NCBI GenBank assembly: GCA_027485795.1 | Contig: JAIXQK010000068.1 | Coordinates: forward strand, 1-47,126 | DNA: 47,126 nucleotides | Direction: 5' to 3' | From: Oxalobacteraceae bacterium | Lineage (GTDB): Bacteria > Pseudomonadota > Gammaproteobacteria > Burkholderiales > Burkholderiaceae_D | In this document: piece after piece, positions 17,417-26,131 of the stretch | Layout: each line of letters starts with the position of its first letter | Position numbering within the stretch: position 1 is the first letter of the stretch | The notes under the pieces: model-generated | The model's database searches: none | Told to the model about the DNA's origin: nothing | Seen by the model: only the letters and a program-made list of their open reading frames with translations | Translations under genes and position numbers: made by a program

Positions 17417-17989
17417 CTAGATCTTCTTGATCTCGATGTCCGTGGGTACGGGATCGCCATCCGGCACTTGTTCGGGTGCCGGTGAAGCCTCTGCCCCCTG
17501 TGACGGCTGATTCTTACCTTCCAGCAATACACCCACCATGCGTCCGATAGCCTCGTTGTATCCCGCCATTGAAAATACATTGGTCCGGAAATGTCCGCTC
17601 GTCAGCGGGAATGCAAAGCCCACCGATTCCGAACGTGAAAGTGCGTCGTTGAGTTGCGCAGATTCGCTAAACCAATACAGCATGACTTCGCCGTTCGCGG
17701 TTTCCATGGGCTCACACACGGAGTCAAGCGCAACAGCGCCCGCCTTGGTGGTCAGCATCATGGGGTAGTTGTTCCCGGGTTCGCATGGGGTGCCGTTAGC
17801 GAAGTAGTAGCGACAAACCCGATTTGCGCACAGCATGCCAAACATGGCCTTGCCATTGTCGTGGGTAGAAGCTTCGCCCATACCTTCACGGAACTGAGAA
17901 GCCCAATCGCCGTGCTCAACCCTGTCGTCCGCGTTGGTCAACGCAGAGACGCCAAACACAAGTACCAGCAGCAATAACAGTCGTCGCAT
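17417..17989 (-). CDS. secreted protein of unknown function
   Basis: The 190-aa product begins with a signal peptide (MRRLLLLLVLVFGVSALTNA). I chose the ATG at 17989 because AGGGGTTGGA precedes it; a start 36 bp upstream is possible. The mature part has four cysteines (CANRVCRYY, TPCEPG and DSVCEPM), which suggests disulphides. A Pro/Ala/Glu-rich tail (SQGAEASPAPEQVPDGDP) ends in a charged DIEIKKI. I do not recognise the family. It is probably periplasmic. Confidence 0.7.
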   Translation of the reverse strand: MRRLLLLLVLVFGVSALTNADDRVEHGDWASQFREGMGEASTHDNGKAMFGMLCANRVCRYYFANGTPCEPGNNYPMMLTTKAGAVALDSVCEPMETANGEVMLYWFSESAQLNDALSRSESVGFAFPLTSGHFRTNVFSMAGYNEAIGRMVGVLLEGKNQPSQGAEASPAPEQVPDGDPVPTDIEIKKI

Positions 17990-18408
17990 TCCAACCCCTA
18001 GCAATGAATGATGAGAATTTAGCACGGAGCCAGATGCTCGGTTGCTGACAGCAATCTCGTCGCTCGAGCACGGGCTGAGCCATACAAACCCATGTTAATT
18101 TTCAAGCAAGTTTCGATTGGGGCAGATATGCAGCTGCCCATGACTGTCATTGGGTAATTGAAGAATGATTTTTTGATGCATTACGACTGAATTTTTCATG
18201 CCAAAGCCGCAAAAAATTGCCTGTATATCAAGGCTATAATTCGAGGCGTTAATAGTTTGAACAGGCTTTGCGATGAGCAGTCGGCCGTGCGCATGATGCA
18301 GCGGTTGTGGCGCCATCTCGAGGCACAAAACAAGTCGCTTCACATCGCACAAGCAAAATTTGTCTGAGCAATGCCATGCTGCAGGCATTCAGTTATCGGA
18401 GGTACTTC
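17990..18408. other. intergenic region upstream of cstA
   Basis: No gene is visible in these 419 bp. The middle is AT-rich (18150-18240), with a TATAAT at 18235-18240 facing cstA but no good -35. A hairpin GGGCAG/CTGCCC (about 18121-18140) has no T run. Divergent promoters for the secreted unknown and cstA must lie here. I see no CRP-like or riboswitch motif I can name. Confidence 0.5.
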
Positions 18409-20472
18409 ATGGGATCAATCGTCAAACAAGCCGGATGGGTGGTGCTGGCTTTACTCGGCGCATTTGCGCTTGGCACTATCGCGCTGGCGCGTGGAGAAAC
18501 GATCAACGCCCTGTGGATCGTGGTGGCGGCGATCGCGGTCTACATGATCGGCTTTCGCTTTTACGCGCAATTCATCGCAAACCGCGTCATGCAGCTCGAT
18601 GCAAATCGTGCGACCCCTGCCATCCGGCTAAATGACGGTCTCGATTTCGTACCCACCAACAAGCACGTGCTGTTCGGCCACCACTTCGCGGCGATCGCCG
18701 GTGCGGGCCCCTTGGTCGGGCCGGTGCTGGCCGCACAGATGGGCTATCTGCCCGGCATGCTGTGGCTGCTGGTCGGCGTGATCCTAGCGGGTGCGGTGCA
18801 AGATTTCATGATCCTCTTTGTCTCTACCCGTCGCGATGGCCGCTCGCTGGGCGATCTCGTGAAGAGCGAACTTGGCATCGTACCGGGTGTGATCGCGCTG
18901 TTCGGCACCTTCATGATCATGACAATCTTGCTGGCAGTTCTAGCGCTGATCGTGGTGAAGGCACTCGCTGAAAGTCCGTGGGGTACTTTCACTGTTGCGG
19001 CAACCATCCCGATCGCGTTTTTCATGGGTATCTACAGCCGCTATATACGGCCAGGAAAAGTCGGTGAAGTGTCCATTATCGGCTTCGTGTTGCTGATGGC
19101 ATCGATTGTGTACGGTGGCCACATTGCTGCCGATCCTTTCTGGGGTCCTGCTTTCACCTTCAACGGCAAGCAGCTGACCGGTATGCTGTTGGTCTACGGC
19201 ATCGTGGCATCGGTACTGCCAGTTTGGCTGCTGCTGGCCCCACGCGACTATCTCTCAACCTTCCTGAAGATCGGTGCGATTGTCGCGCTAGCGATTGGCA
19301 TTCTGGTGGTGGCACCCGATCTGAAAATGCCAGCGATGACGAAGTTCATCGATGGCACTGGCCCTGTGTGGTCGGGCACCCTGTTCCCGTTCTTGTTCAT
19401 CACTATTGCCTGCGGCGCAGTATCAGGGTTTCACTCGCTGATTTCATCAGGCACCACGCCCAAGCTGCTCGAGAACGAACGCCACATGCCCTACATCGGC
19501 TACGGCGGCATGCTGATGGAATCGTTCGTTGCCATCATGGCGCTGGTCGCCGCGTCGGTGATCGAGCCGGGTGTTTACTTTGCGATGAATAGCCCGGCTG
19601 CGGTTCTCGGCACAACGCCGGAAACGGCCGCTGCTGCCATTAGCCAATGGGGCTTCGTGGTCACACCCGAGATGCTGCGGCAGACGGCGCAGGACGTTGG
19701 TGAGGCCACCATCATCTCGCGTACCGGTGGTGCGCCGACGCTGGCGGTTGGTATGGCGTACATTTTCTCGGAGATGGTCGGTGGCAAGGCGCTGATGGCC
19801 TTCTGGTATCACTTCGCGATCTTGTTCGAAGCCCTGTTCATCCTGACCGCTGTGGATGCAGGCACGCGCGTTGGCCGCTTCATGTTGCAAGACTTGCTGC
19901 GCACGCTGATACCCCCTTTCCGTGCAGTGCCCGATCTGGCGTCGAACATCCTCGCCACGCTGCTATGTGTCGGCGCCTGGGGCTACTTCCTTTATCAAGG
20001 CGTGGTGGATCCGCTGGGTGGTATCAACACATTGTGGCCACTGTTCGGGATTTCTAACCAAATGCTGGCGACGGTCGCGTTGATTCTTGCGACAGTCGTG
20101 CTGTTCAAGATGAAGCGCGAGAGATTTGCCTGGGTCACCGTGGTGCCGACCGCCTGGCTGCTGATCTGCACCATGACAGCGGGCTATCAGAAGATCTTCC
20201 ATGAGAACCCGAAGATCGGCTTCCTGGCGCATGCTGCCAAGTTTCAGACCGCTGCATCGAATGGCGAGGTGTTAGCTCCCGCCAAATCGCCAGAGCAAAT
20301 GCAGCAAATCATTCTGAACGACTATATCGATGCAACGCTGGCAGCGATCTTTATCGCGGTGGTCTTATCTATCCTGGCATTCGGAATCCGCTCCTGCCTG
20401 CAAGCACTCAGGGAGCGCGAGCCCACCACCGTTGAGGCAGCTGCAGTGCCGATCAACACCGTATCCGCTTGA
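18409..20472 (+). CDS. cstA: CstA-family carbon starvation transporter
   Basis: The 687-aa polytopic membrane protein belongs to the CstA/BtsT family, whose E. coli members import peptides or pyruvate. Family motifs include GHHFAAIAGAGPLVGPVLAA, PGMLWLLVGVILAGAVQDF, GAVSGFHSLISSGTTPK, and GISNQMLATVALILAT near the C-terminus. About 16-18 hydrophobic segments are present. The ATG at 18409 has GGAGGT 5 nt upstream; the longer open frame is not supported. The small YbdD partner gene follows after 17 bp. The substrate cannot be fixed from sequence. Confidence 0.95.
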   Translation: MGSIVKQAGWVVLALLGAFALGTIALARGETINALWIVVAAIAVYMIGFRFYAQFIANRVMQLDANRATPAIRLNDGLDFVPTNKHVLFGHHFAAIAGAGPLVGPVLAAQMGYLPGMLWLLVGVILAGAVQDFMILFVSTRRDGRSLGDLVKSELGIVPGVIALFGTFMIMTILLAVLALIVVKALAESPWGTFTVAATIPIAFFMGIYSRYIRPGKVGEVSIIGFVLLMASIVYGGHIAADPFWGPAFTFNGKQLTGMLLVYGIVASVLPVWLLLAPRDYLSTFLKIGAIVALAIGILVVAPDLKMPAMTKFIDGTGPVWSGTLFPFLFITIACGAVSGFHSLISSGTTPKLLENERHMPYIGYGGMLMESFVAIMALVAASVIEPGVYFAMNSPAAVLGTTPETAAAAISQWGFVVTPEMLRQTAQDVGEATIISRTGGAPTLAVGMAYIFSEMVGGKALMAFWYHFAILFEALFILTAVDAGTRVGRFMLQDLLRTLIPPFRAVPDLASNILATLLCVGAWGYFLYQGVVDPLGGINTLWPLFGISNQMLATVALILATVVLFKMKRERFAWVTVVPTAWLLICTMTAGYQKIFHENPKIGFLAHAAKFQTAASNGEVLAPAKSPEQMQQIILNDYIDATLAAIFIAVVLSILAFGIRSCLQALREREPTTVEAAAVPINTVSA

Positions 20473-20489
20473 TCTGAGGAGCCGAGCAT

Positions 20490-20690
20490 ATGTTCAGCGA
20501 ACTTGGAAAATTCGGTGCCTACCTCGGCCAGACGGCAAGGCTGATGGTCGGCTTGCCGGATTACGACAACTACCTGAATCATATGCAGGCCAATCACCCA
20601 GACCAGACCGCGATGAGCTACGAGGAGTTTTTCCGGGAGCGGCAAGAGGCGCGCTATGGCGGCAATGGCAAGATTGCACGCTGCTGCTGA
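20490..20690 (+). CDS. ybdD: YbdD/YjiX-family small protein
   Basis: The 66-aa protein matches the DUF466 family encoded next to cstA or btsT in many proteobacteria. Characteristic are [20 protein letters not shown], a HMQANHPDQ segment and [12 protein letters not shown] with a C-terminal CC. GAGGAG stands before the ATG. The function is unknown; the constant pairing with CstA suggests a role in that transporter. A strong terminator follows directly. Confidence 0.93.
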   Translation: MFSELGKFGAYLGQTARLMVGLPDYDNYLNHMQANHPDQTAMSYEEFFRERQEARYGGNGKIARCC

Positions 20691-20695
20691 AAATA

Positions 20696-20721
20696 AAAAC
20701 GCCCGGTCTCCCGGGCGTTTT
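20696..20721. terminator. bidirectional rho-independent terminator
   Basis: AAAACGCCCGG and CCGGGCGTTTT form a perfect 11-bp stem with a 4-nt loop (TCTC). T runs flank it in both directions (TTTTTT on plus, TTTTTATTTT on minus). It ends cstA-ybdD from the left and tRNA-Thr from the right. Confidence 0.93.
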
Positions 20722-20743
20722 TTACGATGTCTTGAAGAAACCG

Positions 20744-20819
20744 TGGTGCCGACTGCAGGACTCGAACCCGCCACCCCATGATTACAAATCAAGTGCTCTA
20801 CCAGATGAGCTAAGCCGGC
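20744..20819 (-). tRNA. tRNA-Thr (anticodon TGT)
   Basis: A 76-nt cloverleaf with the CCA end encoded. The acceptor arms GCCGGCT and AGTCGGC pair with one G-U. The D-arm is AGCTCATCTGGTAGAGC; the anticodon loop is CTTGATTTGTAATCA with anticodon TGT; the T-arm is GGCGGGTTCGAGTCCTGC. It closely resembles E. coli thrU. It lies 18 bp downstream of sspB on the same strand. Confidence 0.97.
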
Positions 20820-20837
20820 GACGGCGTGGATTATACG

Positions 20838-21323
20838 TTATTTGATTCTGGTGAGCCTCGGGCGACCGCCGTTTTTTGGCGGTGGCTCGTCGCCACCTTG
20901 ATCGGTTTCGTCGCTTGATTTTGGCGTCACTGCCGACAGCGGCGTCGCCTTGGTCGGGGTCGGCTTGAGTGCGGGCTCGCTCGACTTTTTGCCATCGGCC
21001 GCTGCTTCACCACGCTTCACCTCGAACGCCATGCCCTGCCCGTTCTCCCGGGCGTAGATAGCGCTGACATTTTCGACGGGGATTTCTATCTCGCGAGATA
21101 CACCACCAAACCTGGCCTTGAACGTGATCAGATCATTGTCCATCTTCAGATTACCGGTGGCCTCGAAGCTGATATTCAGCACGATCTCACTGTTCTTGAC
21201 GAACTCCATTGGGACCCGCGTGTACGCATCGACAGCAACCACAATGTAAGGCGTGAAACCGTTATCCGTACACCACTCATACAGCGCACGGAGCAGATAG
21301 GGCTTGGTAGAAGTTTCGCTCAT
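20838..21323 (-). CDS. sspB: ClpXP adaptor SspB
   Basis: The 161-aa adaptor delivers ssrA-tagged peptides to ClpXP. The substrate-binding domain (about 1-115) has KPYLLRALYEWCTDNGFTPY, VNISFEATGNLK-like strands (VLNISFEAT) and FGGVSREIEIPVENVSAIYA. A Pro/Ser/Thr-rich flexible linker follows (about 116-150). The end, GGRPRLTRIK, matches the ClpX-binding tail of E. coli SspB. It is 17 bp after sspA, as usual. Confidence 0.94.
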   Translation of the reverse strand: MSETSTKPYLLRALYEWCTDNGFTPYIVVAVDAYTRVPMEFVKNSEIVLNISFEATGNLKMDNDLITFKARFGGVSREIEIPVENVSAIYARENGQGMAFEVKRGEAAADGKKSSEPALKPTPTKATPLSAVTPKSSDETDQGGDEPPPKNGGRPRLTRIK

Positions 21324-21340
21324 TGCCAGTGAGGGCTGGG

Positions 21341-21952
21341 TCAGCGGCGCATGACCTTCTCGGAAGGCGTCAGCGCCTCAATGTAGGCCGGGCGAGAGAA
21401 GATGCGCTCAGCATACTTCAGTAACGGTGCGGCCGTCTTCGACAAATCGATACCGTAATAGTCCAACCGCCACAGCAGTGGAGCTATCGCAACATCGAGC
21501 ATCGAGAACTCTTCACCCAGCATGTACTTATTCTTCAAGAACAAGGGTGCCAACTGAGTAAGACGATCGCGAATCTCTTGCCGTGCCTTCTCGTGCGCCT
21601 TCTCAGCCGCACGGGACTTTTCGTTCTCCAAGGTATGAACGTGTACGAAAAGCTCTTTCTCGAAATTGAATAACATCAGACGAGCACGTGCGCGCATCAG
21701 CGGATCAGCCGGCATCAGCTGAGGATGCGGGAAGCGCTCGTCGATGTATTCGTTGATGATGTTTGACTCGTACAGCACGAGCTCGCGCTCGACCAGAATA
21801 GGCACCTGACCGTAGGGGTTCATGGTCGAGATATCTTCCGGCTTGTTGAACAGGTCAACGTCGCGGATCTCGAAATCCATACCCTTCTCGAAGAGTACCA
21901 AGCGGCAGCGTTGCGAGAACGGACAGGTTGTGCCCGAGTAGAGAACCATCAT
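21341..21952 (-). CDS. sspA: stringent starvation protein A
   Basis: The 203-aa glutathione-S-transferase-fold protein binds RNA polymerase and supports stationary-phase and acid survival in E. coli. The N-terminal thioredoxin-like domain has LYSGTTCPFSQRCRLVLFEKG, NPYGQVPILVERELVLYES and YIDERFPHPQLMP. The C-terminal helical domain is complete. ATG at 21952 (or the adjacent ATG at 21949) has AAGGA about 9 nt upstream. A terminator-like hairpin stands between petC and this start. Confidence 0.94.
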   Translation of the reverse strand: MMVLYSGTTCPFSQRCRLVLFEKGMDFEIRDVDLFNKPEDISTMNPYGQVPILVERELVLYESNIINEYIDERFPHPQLMPADPLMRARARLMLFNFEKELFVHVHTLENEKSRAAEKAHEKARQEIRDRLTQLAPLFLKNKYMLGEEFSMLDVAIAPLLWRLDYYGIDLSKTAAPLLKYAERIFSRPAYIEALTPSEKVMRR

Positions 21953-21970
21953 GATCACTGTTCCTTGAAA

Positions 21971-22001
21971 CAAAAGGGTGAGACGGCAACCGCCTCACCC
22001 T
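21971..22001 (-). terminator. terminator-like hairpin between petC and sspA
   Basis: On the minus strand AGGGTGAG pairs with CTCACCCT; after one mismatch CGG pairs with CCG around a 3-nt loop. The stem is followed by TTTTGTTTC. It would stop or reduce pet transcription before sspA, whose start is only 19 bp beyond. Confidence 0.75.
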
Positions 22002-22073
22002 ACGTGGGGATACTCCGCACTCTCTGCCACTGAGCAAATCGCTCAGCGGTCGCGGCAGAACGTACGGAACCGC

Positions 22074-22838
22074 TTACTTGACCTCTCTCCAGAATGACGC
22101 GTTCAATCGCCAGGTCAGCAGCACCAGGAAGGCCATGAGTAGCAGCACCCAGAAGCCAATGGCCTGTCGCTTTGCCTTGACCGGCTCGGACATCCAATCC
22201 ATGAACGCGACCAGATCGCCGATTTGAGAATCGAACTCATACTGGTTCAACTTGCCCGGAGTAACTTGTTGGAAACCGGCGAACCGGTGAACAGTTTTAC
22301 CCGCTTCATGCGGGTCTTTTTCTTCGACAAACTTGGCCTTACGTACACCTTGCAACTCCCAGAGCACATGCGGCATACCGACGTTCGGATAAACCAAGTT
22401 GTTCCAACCCGTCGCGCGACTATCGTCCTGATAGTAGGTGCGCAAGTAGGTGTATACGTAGTCAGCACCAGAGCCCTCGGAGGACGACTTCGCGCGAACC
22501 AGCACCGACAGATCCGGTGGTACTGCGCCGAACCACGCTTTGGCATCCTTTTCGGTCATCGCGGTCTTCATCAGGTCGCCTACTTTGTCGCTGGTAAAGA
22601 GCAGATTCTCGCGGATTTGCTGTTCAGACAAACCGATATCGCGCAAACGGTTGTAGCGAACCAGCGAAGCTGCATGGCAATTCAGGCAGTAGTTCACGAA
22701 CAATTTGGCACCATTTTGCAGTGCAGACAGCTGACGCGAACGGTCTGGCGCGTGGTCAAGCGGGAACCCACCTTCCGAAGCTTGCGACAGCAAAGGAAGC
22801 AACGCCAGCACGATGAGCAGTTTCTTCATGAGTTTCAT
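22074..22838 (-). CDS. petC: ubiquinol-cytochrome c reductase, cytochrome c1
   Basis: The 254-aa haem subunit of the bc1 complex passes electrons from the Rieske protein to cytochrome c. The signal peptide ends near LLSQA (residue 20). CLNCH at 51-55 binds haem c; the distal Met ligand is in the C-terminal half (PNVGMPHVLWELQG). A membrane anchor (AIGFWVLLLMAFLVLLTW) ends the protein. AAAGGA stands 8 nt before the ATG. It follows petB after 17 bp. Confidence 0.96.
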   Translation of the reverse strand: MKLMKKLLIVLALLPLLSQASEGGFPLDHAPDRSRQLSALQNGAKLFVNYCLNCHAASLVRYNRLRDIGLSEQQIRENLLFTSDKVGDLMKTAMTEKDAKAWFGAVPPDLSVLVRAKSSSEGSGADYVYTYLRTYYQDDSRATGWNNLVYPNVGMPHVLWELQGVRKAKFVEEKDPHEAGKTVHRFAGFQQVTPGKLNQYEFDSQIGDLVAFMDWMSEPVKAKRQAIGFWVLLLMAFLVLLTWRLNASFWREVK

Positions 22839-22855
22839 TGTTTTTCCTTTGCGGC

Positions 22856-24259
22856 TCAGTGCGGCTTGAAGTTCACACGAACAGGCACTGGCCTGAATTC
22901 ACCCATCTTGCTCCACCATGGCATCAGCAAGAAGAAGCCGAAGTAGATGACGGTGCAAATCTGCGCTACCAGCGTACGGCCAGCGGTTGGCGCTTGAACA
23001 CCCAAGTAGCCCAAGATCAGGAAGCAAATGCCGAACGCGATATATACCCACTTGTGCCATTCTGGACGGTAGCGAATCGATTTGGCTGGTGAGTGATCAA
23101 TCCAAGGCAGCAAGGCGATGATCAGCACGGACACGCCCATCAAGACCACGCCCCAGAATTTGGCATCGAACACCAACATCAAAATCGCTACCACGACAGA
23201 AATACCCATCGCCGCTTGCTTCTGGCGCGATGGTAGTTGGGTTTTCAGCGCGATCAATGCACCATACGCCAGCACGCCGATGATCAAGGCATACATGAAC
23301 TGCGAAGTCGTTGCACGCAAAATGGAATAGAACGGCGTGAAGTACCAAACCGGTGCAATGTGTGCAGGCGTCTTCAGCGGATCAGCCGGAATGAAGTTGT
23401 TGTACTCGAGGAAGTAGCCACCAAACTCAGGCGCGTAGAACACCACCGCGCTGAAGATGAAGAGGAAGCAGGCAACGCCAAAAATATCCTTGGTGGTGTA
23501 ATACGGGTGCGATGGAATCGTATCGACGCCATGCCCATCAGGACCCAGATTCTCCTTCACCTCGACACCATCTGGATTATTCGAACCGACCTCGTGCAAG
23601 GCGATCAAATGCGCGACGACTAAGCCGAGCAGCACCAAAGGGATCGCGATCACATGGAAAGCGAAGAAGCGGTTCAGCGTCGCATCTGACACGACGTAAT
23701 CGCCACGAATCCATAGCGACAGATCAGGGCCGATGAATGGGATGGCACCGAACAAGTTCACGATCACCTGTGCACCCCAATACGACATTTGGCCCCACGG
23801 CAGCAGGTAGCCGAAGAAAGCCTCCGCCATCAGGCACAGGAAAATACCCACACCAAACAGCCAGATCAATTCACGTGGTTTGCGATACGAACCGTACAGA
23901 AGGGCGCGCGTCATGTGCAGGTACACCACGATAAAGAATGCCGAAGCACCGGTGGAATGCATATACCGCACCAACCAGCCCCAAGGCACTTCGCGCATTA
24001 TGTACTCAACCGAAGCGAACGCAAGGTTGGCATCCGGCTTGTAGTTCATGACCAGGAAAATCCCGGTAACAATCTGGATCACCAGCACCAATGCTGCCAG
24101 CGAACCAAACAAGTAGAAGATGTTGAAGTTCTTCGGGGCATAGTATTTGCCCCATTGATCGTTCCACAGCTTGGTTAGCGGGAAGCGATCATCGACCCAG
24201 GCAAGTGCCTTCTGCGCAGCCGGCGCGTCGGCCGGCAGTTTAGTTTCATGGAACGCCAT
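22856..24259 (-). CDS. petB: ubiquinol-cytochrome c reductase, cytochrome b
   Basis: The 467-aa core subunit carries haems bL and bH and both quinone sites. VRYMHSTGASAFFIVVYLHM has the first His pair region; GYLLPWGQMSYWGAQV and the Qo-site PEFGGYFLEYNNF (PEWY-like, here PEFG) are visible. FFAFHVIAIPLVLLGLVVAH has the second His pair. Eight or more hydrophobic segments are seen. The frame lies 2 bp after petA. Confidence 0.96.
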   Translation of the reverse strand: MAFHETKLPADAPAAQKALAWVDDRFPLTKLWNDQWGKYYAPKNFNIFYLFGSLAALVLVIQIVTGIFLVMNYKPDANLAFASVEYIMREVPWGWLVRYMHSTGASAFFIVVYLHMTRALLYGSYRKPRELIWLFGVGIFLCLMAEAFFGYLLPWGQMSYWGAQVIVNLFGAIPFIGPDLSLWIRGDYVVSDATLNRFFAFHVIAIPLVLLGLVVAHLIALHEVGSNNPDGVEVKENLGPDGHGVDTIPSHPYYTTKDIFGVACFLFIFSAVVFYAPEFGGYFLEYNNFIPADPLKTPAHIAPVWYFTPFYSILRATTSQFMYALIIGVLAYGALIALKTQLPSRQKQAAMGISVVVAILMLVFDAKFWGVVLMGVSVLIIALLPWIDHSPAKSIRYRPEWHKWVYIAFGICFLILGYLGVQAPTAGRTLVAQICTVIYFGFFLLMPWWSKMGEFRPVPVRVNFKPH

Positions 24260-24261
24260 TT

Positions 24262-24870
24262 TTAGGCCTCGCCTTTCTCGTCTTTACCGATCACGATGCG
24301 GGAATCACTGGTGAACATGTGACGTGGGACCTGCAAGTTATCAGGGGCAGGCTTGTTCTTGAAAACTCGCCCGGCAAGATCAAACGTCGAACCATGGCAT
24401 GGGCACAAGAACCCGCCCTGCCAATCGCTCGTTAGCGATGGCTGCGCCCCGGCCTCAAGCTTCGGCGATGGCGAGCAGCCCAAGTGACTGCAGATGCCGA
24501 CAGCGACCAGAAACTCGGGTTTGATCGAGCGGTGCTCATTGCGTGCATACTCGGGTGTTAAATCGTCGGCGTTACGCTCTGATTTGGGATCAGCAAGGTC
24601 GCCGCCGGTTTTTTTCAACGACGCCACCATTTCCGGCGTGCGACGCAAAACCCAAACCGGCTTGCCGCGCCATTCAACCGTTTTCATCTCACCCGGCTTC
24701 AAATCAGCCACGTCAACCTCGACTGGTGCTCCAGCCGCTTTCGCACGCTCAGATGGCTCGAATGTGGCCACGAAGGCACCAGCACCAGCCACGCCAGCAA
24801 CGCCTCCCGCCGCAGCGGTCGCGACCAAAAGGCCACGCCGGCTCGAGTCGACTTGATTCTCGTCACTCAT
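24262..24870 (-). CDS. petA: ubiquinol-cytochrome c reductase, Rieske iron-sulphur protein
   Basis: The 202-aa subunit holds the [2Fe-2S] cluster. A twin-arginine signal-anchor begins SSRRGLLVATAA (9-20). Cluster ligands are in CSHLGC (Cys127, His129; Cys132 disulphide) and CPCHGS (Cys156, His159; Cys158 disulphide). The ATG at 24870 is preferred over one 15 bp upstream, since the conserved N-terminus starts there and GGGG precedes it. Its Tat signal fits with the tatABC genes at 28-30 kb. Confidence 0.95.
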   Translation of the reverse strand: MSDENQVDSSRRGLLVATAAAGGVAGVAGAGAFVATFEPSERAKAAGAPVEVDVADLKPGEMKTVEWRGKPVWVLRRTPEMVASLKKTGGDLADPKSERNADDLTPEYARNEHRSIKPEFLVAVGICSHLGCSPSPKLEAGAQPSLTSDWQGGFLCPCHGSTFDLAGRVFKNKPAPDNLQVPRHMFTSDSRIVIGKDEKGEA

Positions 24871-25207
24871 GACAACCCCAATCAAAGAAATTGCAAATCA
24901 AAACGCTTCAAATTCGTCGTGAAATTCGTTGCGGGCAATCGCCACCGCAGAGATCTCACAGCAAAACACGCTGGACAGCGACTTTGGCGTCCAGGGGAAC
25001 TTCCAGCAACCTTCCATTATATCGGAGCCGAGAATGAACCGTAAGAAGCGCCACCAGCATTGGAGCTGACCGACAATGATTGTCAATTCAATAATCTGGT
25101 TGGGGGCAAAACTGCTTTGGGAGGTGCGGAAAGCAATGCAAGCTCGAGAATTGTTGACTTGATAATTAAAGAGGCTTGAATTGCCCATCACGACTGCTGC
25201 AGCCGGG
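24871..25207. other. intergenic region between the NarL-type regulator and petA
   Basis: About 337 bp without a credible gene; both short open frames lack family features and ribosome sites. It holds the pet promoter candidate (next entry). No clear terminator for the regulator gene was found. Confidence 0.5.
25016..25044 (-). promoter_or_regulatory. candidate petABC promoter
   Basis: On the minus strand a perfect TATAAT (25016-25021) follows TTACGG (25039-25044) with a 17-nt spacer. The -10 is ideal and the -35 is poor. The start of transcription would be about 140 bp before petA. Confidence 0.4.
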
Positions 25208-25900
25208 TCAAATCCGTCGAGGATGAATTGAGATCAGTCCGAGTCGCTGCGCTTCGATAATCGCTTCAGTGCGGGAATGAACACCTAACTTGGCGTAAAC
25301 ATTTTTTATGTGGGTTTGTACAGTGCCAATCGACAAACCAAGTGCTTCAGCGACCTTCGCATAGCTGCCCCCGCGAGAGATGGAATCCAGAATGGAGAAC
25401 TCTCGTCGTGTTAACAAGGTAGATTCGCCCTCGCCCGCATCCTCTGCGGTACGGGTCACCCCACGCATACAGGTCAACACCTTACGCGCGACCATTGGGC
25501 TAATCGGTGAGCCGCCTGCACGCAAATCGATAATCGCATCCAATATTTTCAACTGCAAAGACTCCTTCAGGACATAGCCGGCAGCACCGGCTTCTATGCA
25601 GGCAAGTATTTGCTCTTCTTCGCTAGACATCGTAATCACCAAAATATCTGCTCGCGGCCTGAGATGACGACAATGCCGAATCACGCTAACACCCGATCCA
25701 TCCGGCAAACCAAGGTCGGTCAGTAACAAATCGATGGAACACTTCGCCAAGTAATCTCGCGCCTCACGCACGGTACCAACGGCGGCGCAAAGAATGAGAG
25801 AGGGCTCGCGCTCAATCGCGAGGCAGAGCAGGCGTCGTGTCACGAGGTCATCCTCGACGACCATCACCCTGCAAGGCTTTGGGAAGCCAAACGCTGACAT
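25208..25900 (-). CDS. NarL/FixJ-type response regulator
   Basis: The 230-aa regulator has a receiver domain with the acidic pocket VVEDD (14-18), phosphoacceptor Asp62 in LLLTDLGLPDGSG, Thr90 and Lys112 (YVLKES). A LuxR-type helix-turn-helix follows (about 163-223: LTRREFSILDSISRGGSYAK, then LSIGTVQTHIKNVYAKLGV). All phosphorylation residues are present. The ATG at 25900 is my choice because the receiver starts there; the frame is open for 46 more codons to a TTG, but without a ribosome site. No sensor kinase is adjacent. It interrupts the usual NIF3-petA linkage. Confidence 0.88.
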   Translation of the reverse strand: MSAFGFPKPCRVMVVEDDLVTRRLLCLAIEREPSLILCAAVGTVREARDYLAKCSIDLLLTDLGLPDGSGVSVIRHCRHLRPRADILVITMSSEEEQILACIEAGAAGYVLKESLQLKILDAIIDLRAGGSPISPMVARKVLTCMRGVTRTAEDAGEGESTLLTRREFSILDSISRGGSYAKVAEALGLSIGTVQTHIKNVYAKLGVHSRTEAIIEAQRLGLISIHPRRI

Positions 25901-26131
25901 TTTGGATGCTTGAAACAATCTAACAAACGCTTCGTCGGTGGAGATTAGAAGCGCCGAGTTCCGAGCATCCGAACTAACAAATGATCCGGCCCATAGCAAA
26001 AGCAACTCGCCGGCATCTAAAATGCCCAGTAGGCTCAAAGACCGAACACAATGACCACACTAGAGACTTGGACTTTATTCGCAAACAAATCCTTACCGCT
26101 TCTCGCCGTACGTCATCTTGGCTAGCAGCTT

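Noticed and set aside
18119-18141. GGGCAG/CTGCCC hairpin upstream of cstA as a terminator or small RNA
   Set aside because: Short stem, no T run on either strand and no conserved neighbour motif.
22224-22946. Plus-strand frame of 240 codons opposite petC
   Set aside because: Antisense to a cytochrome c1 with intact haem site; no ribosome site or family features.
24898-25191. Short frames between the NarL-type regulator and petA
   Set aside because: No ribosome sites, no domain features, and they span the likely pet promoter.
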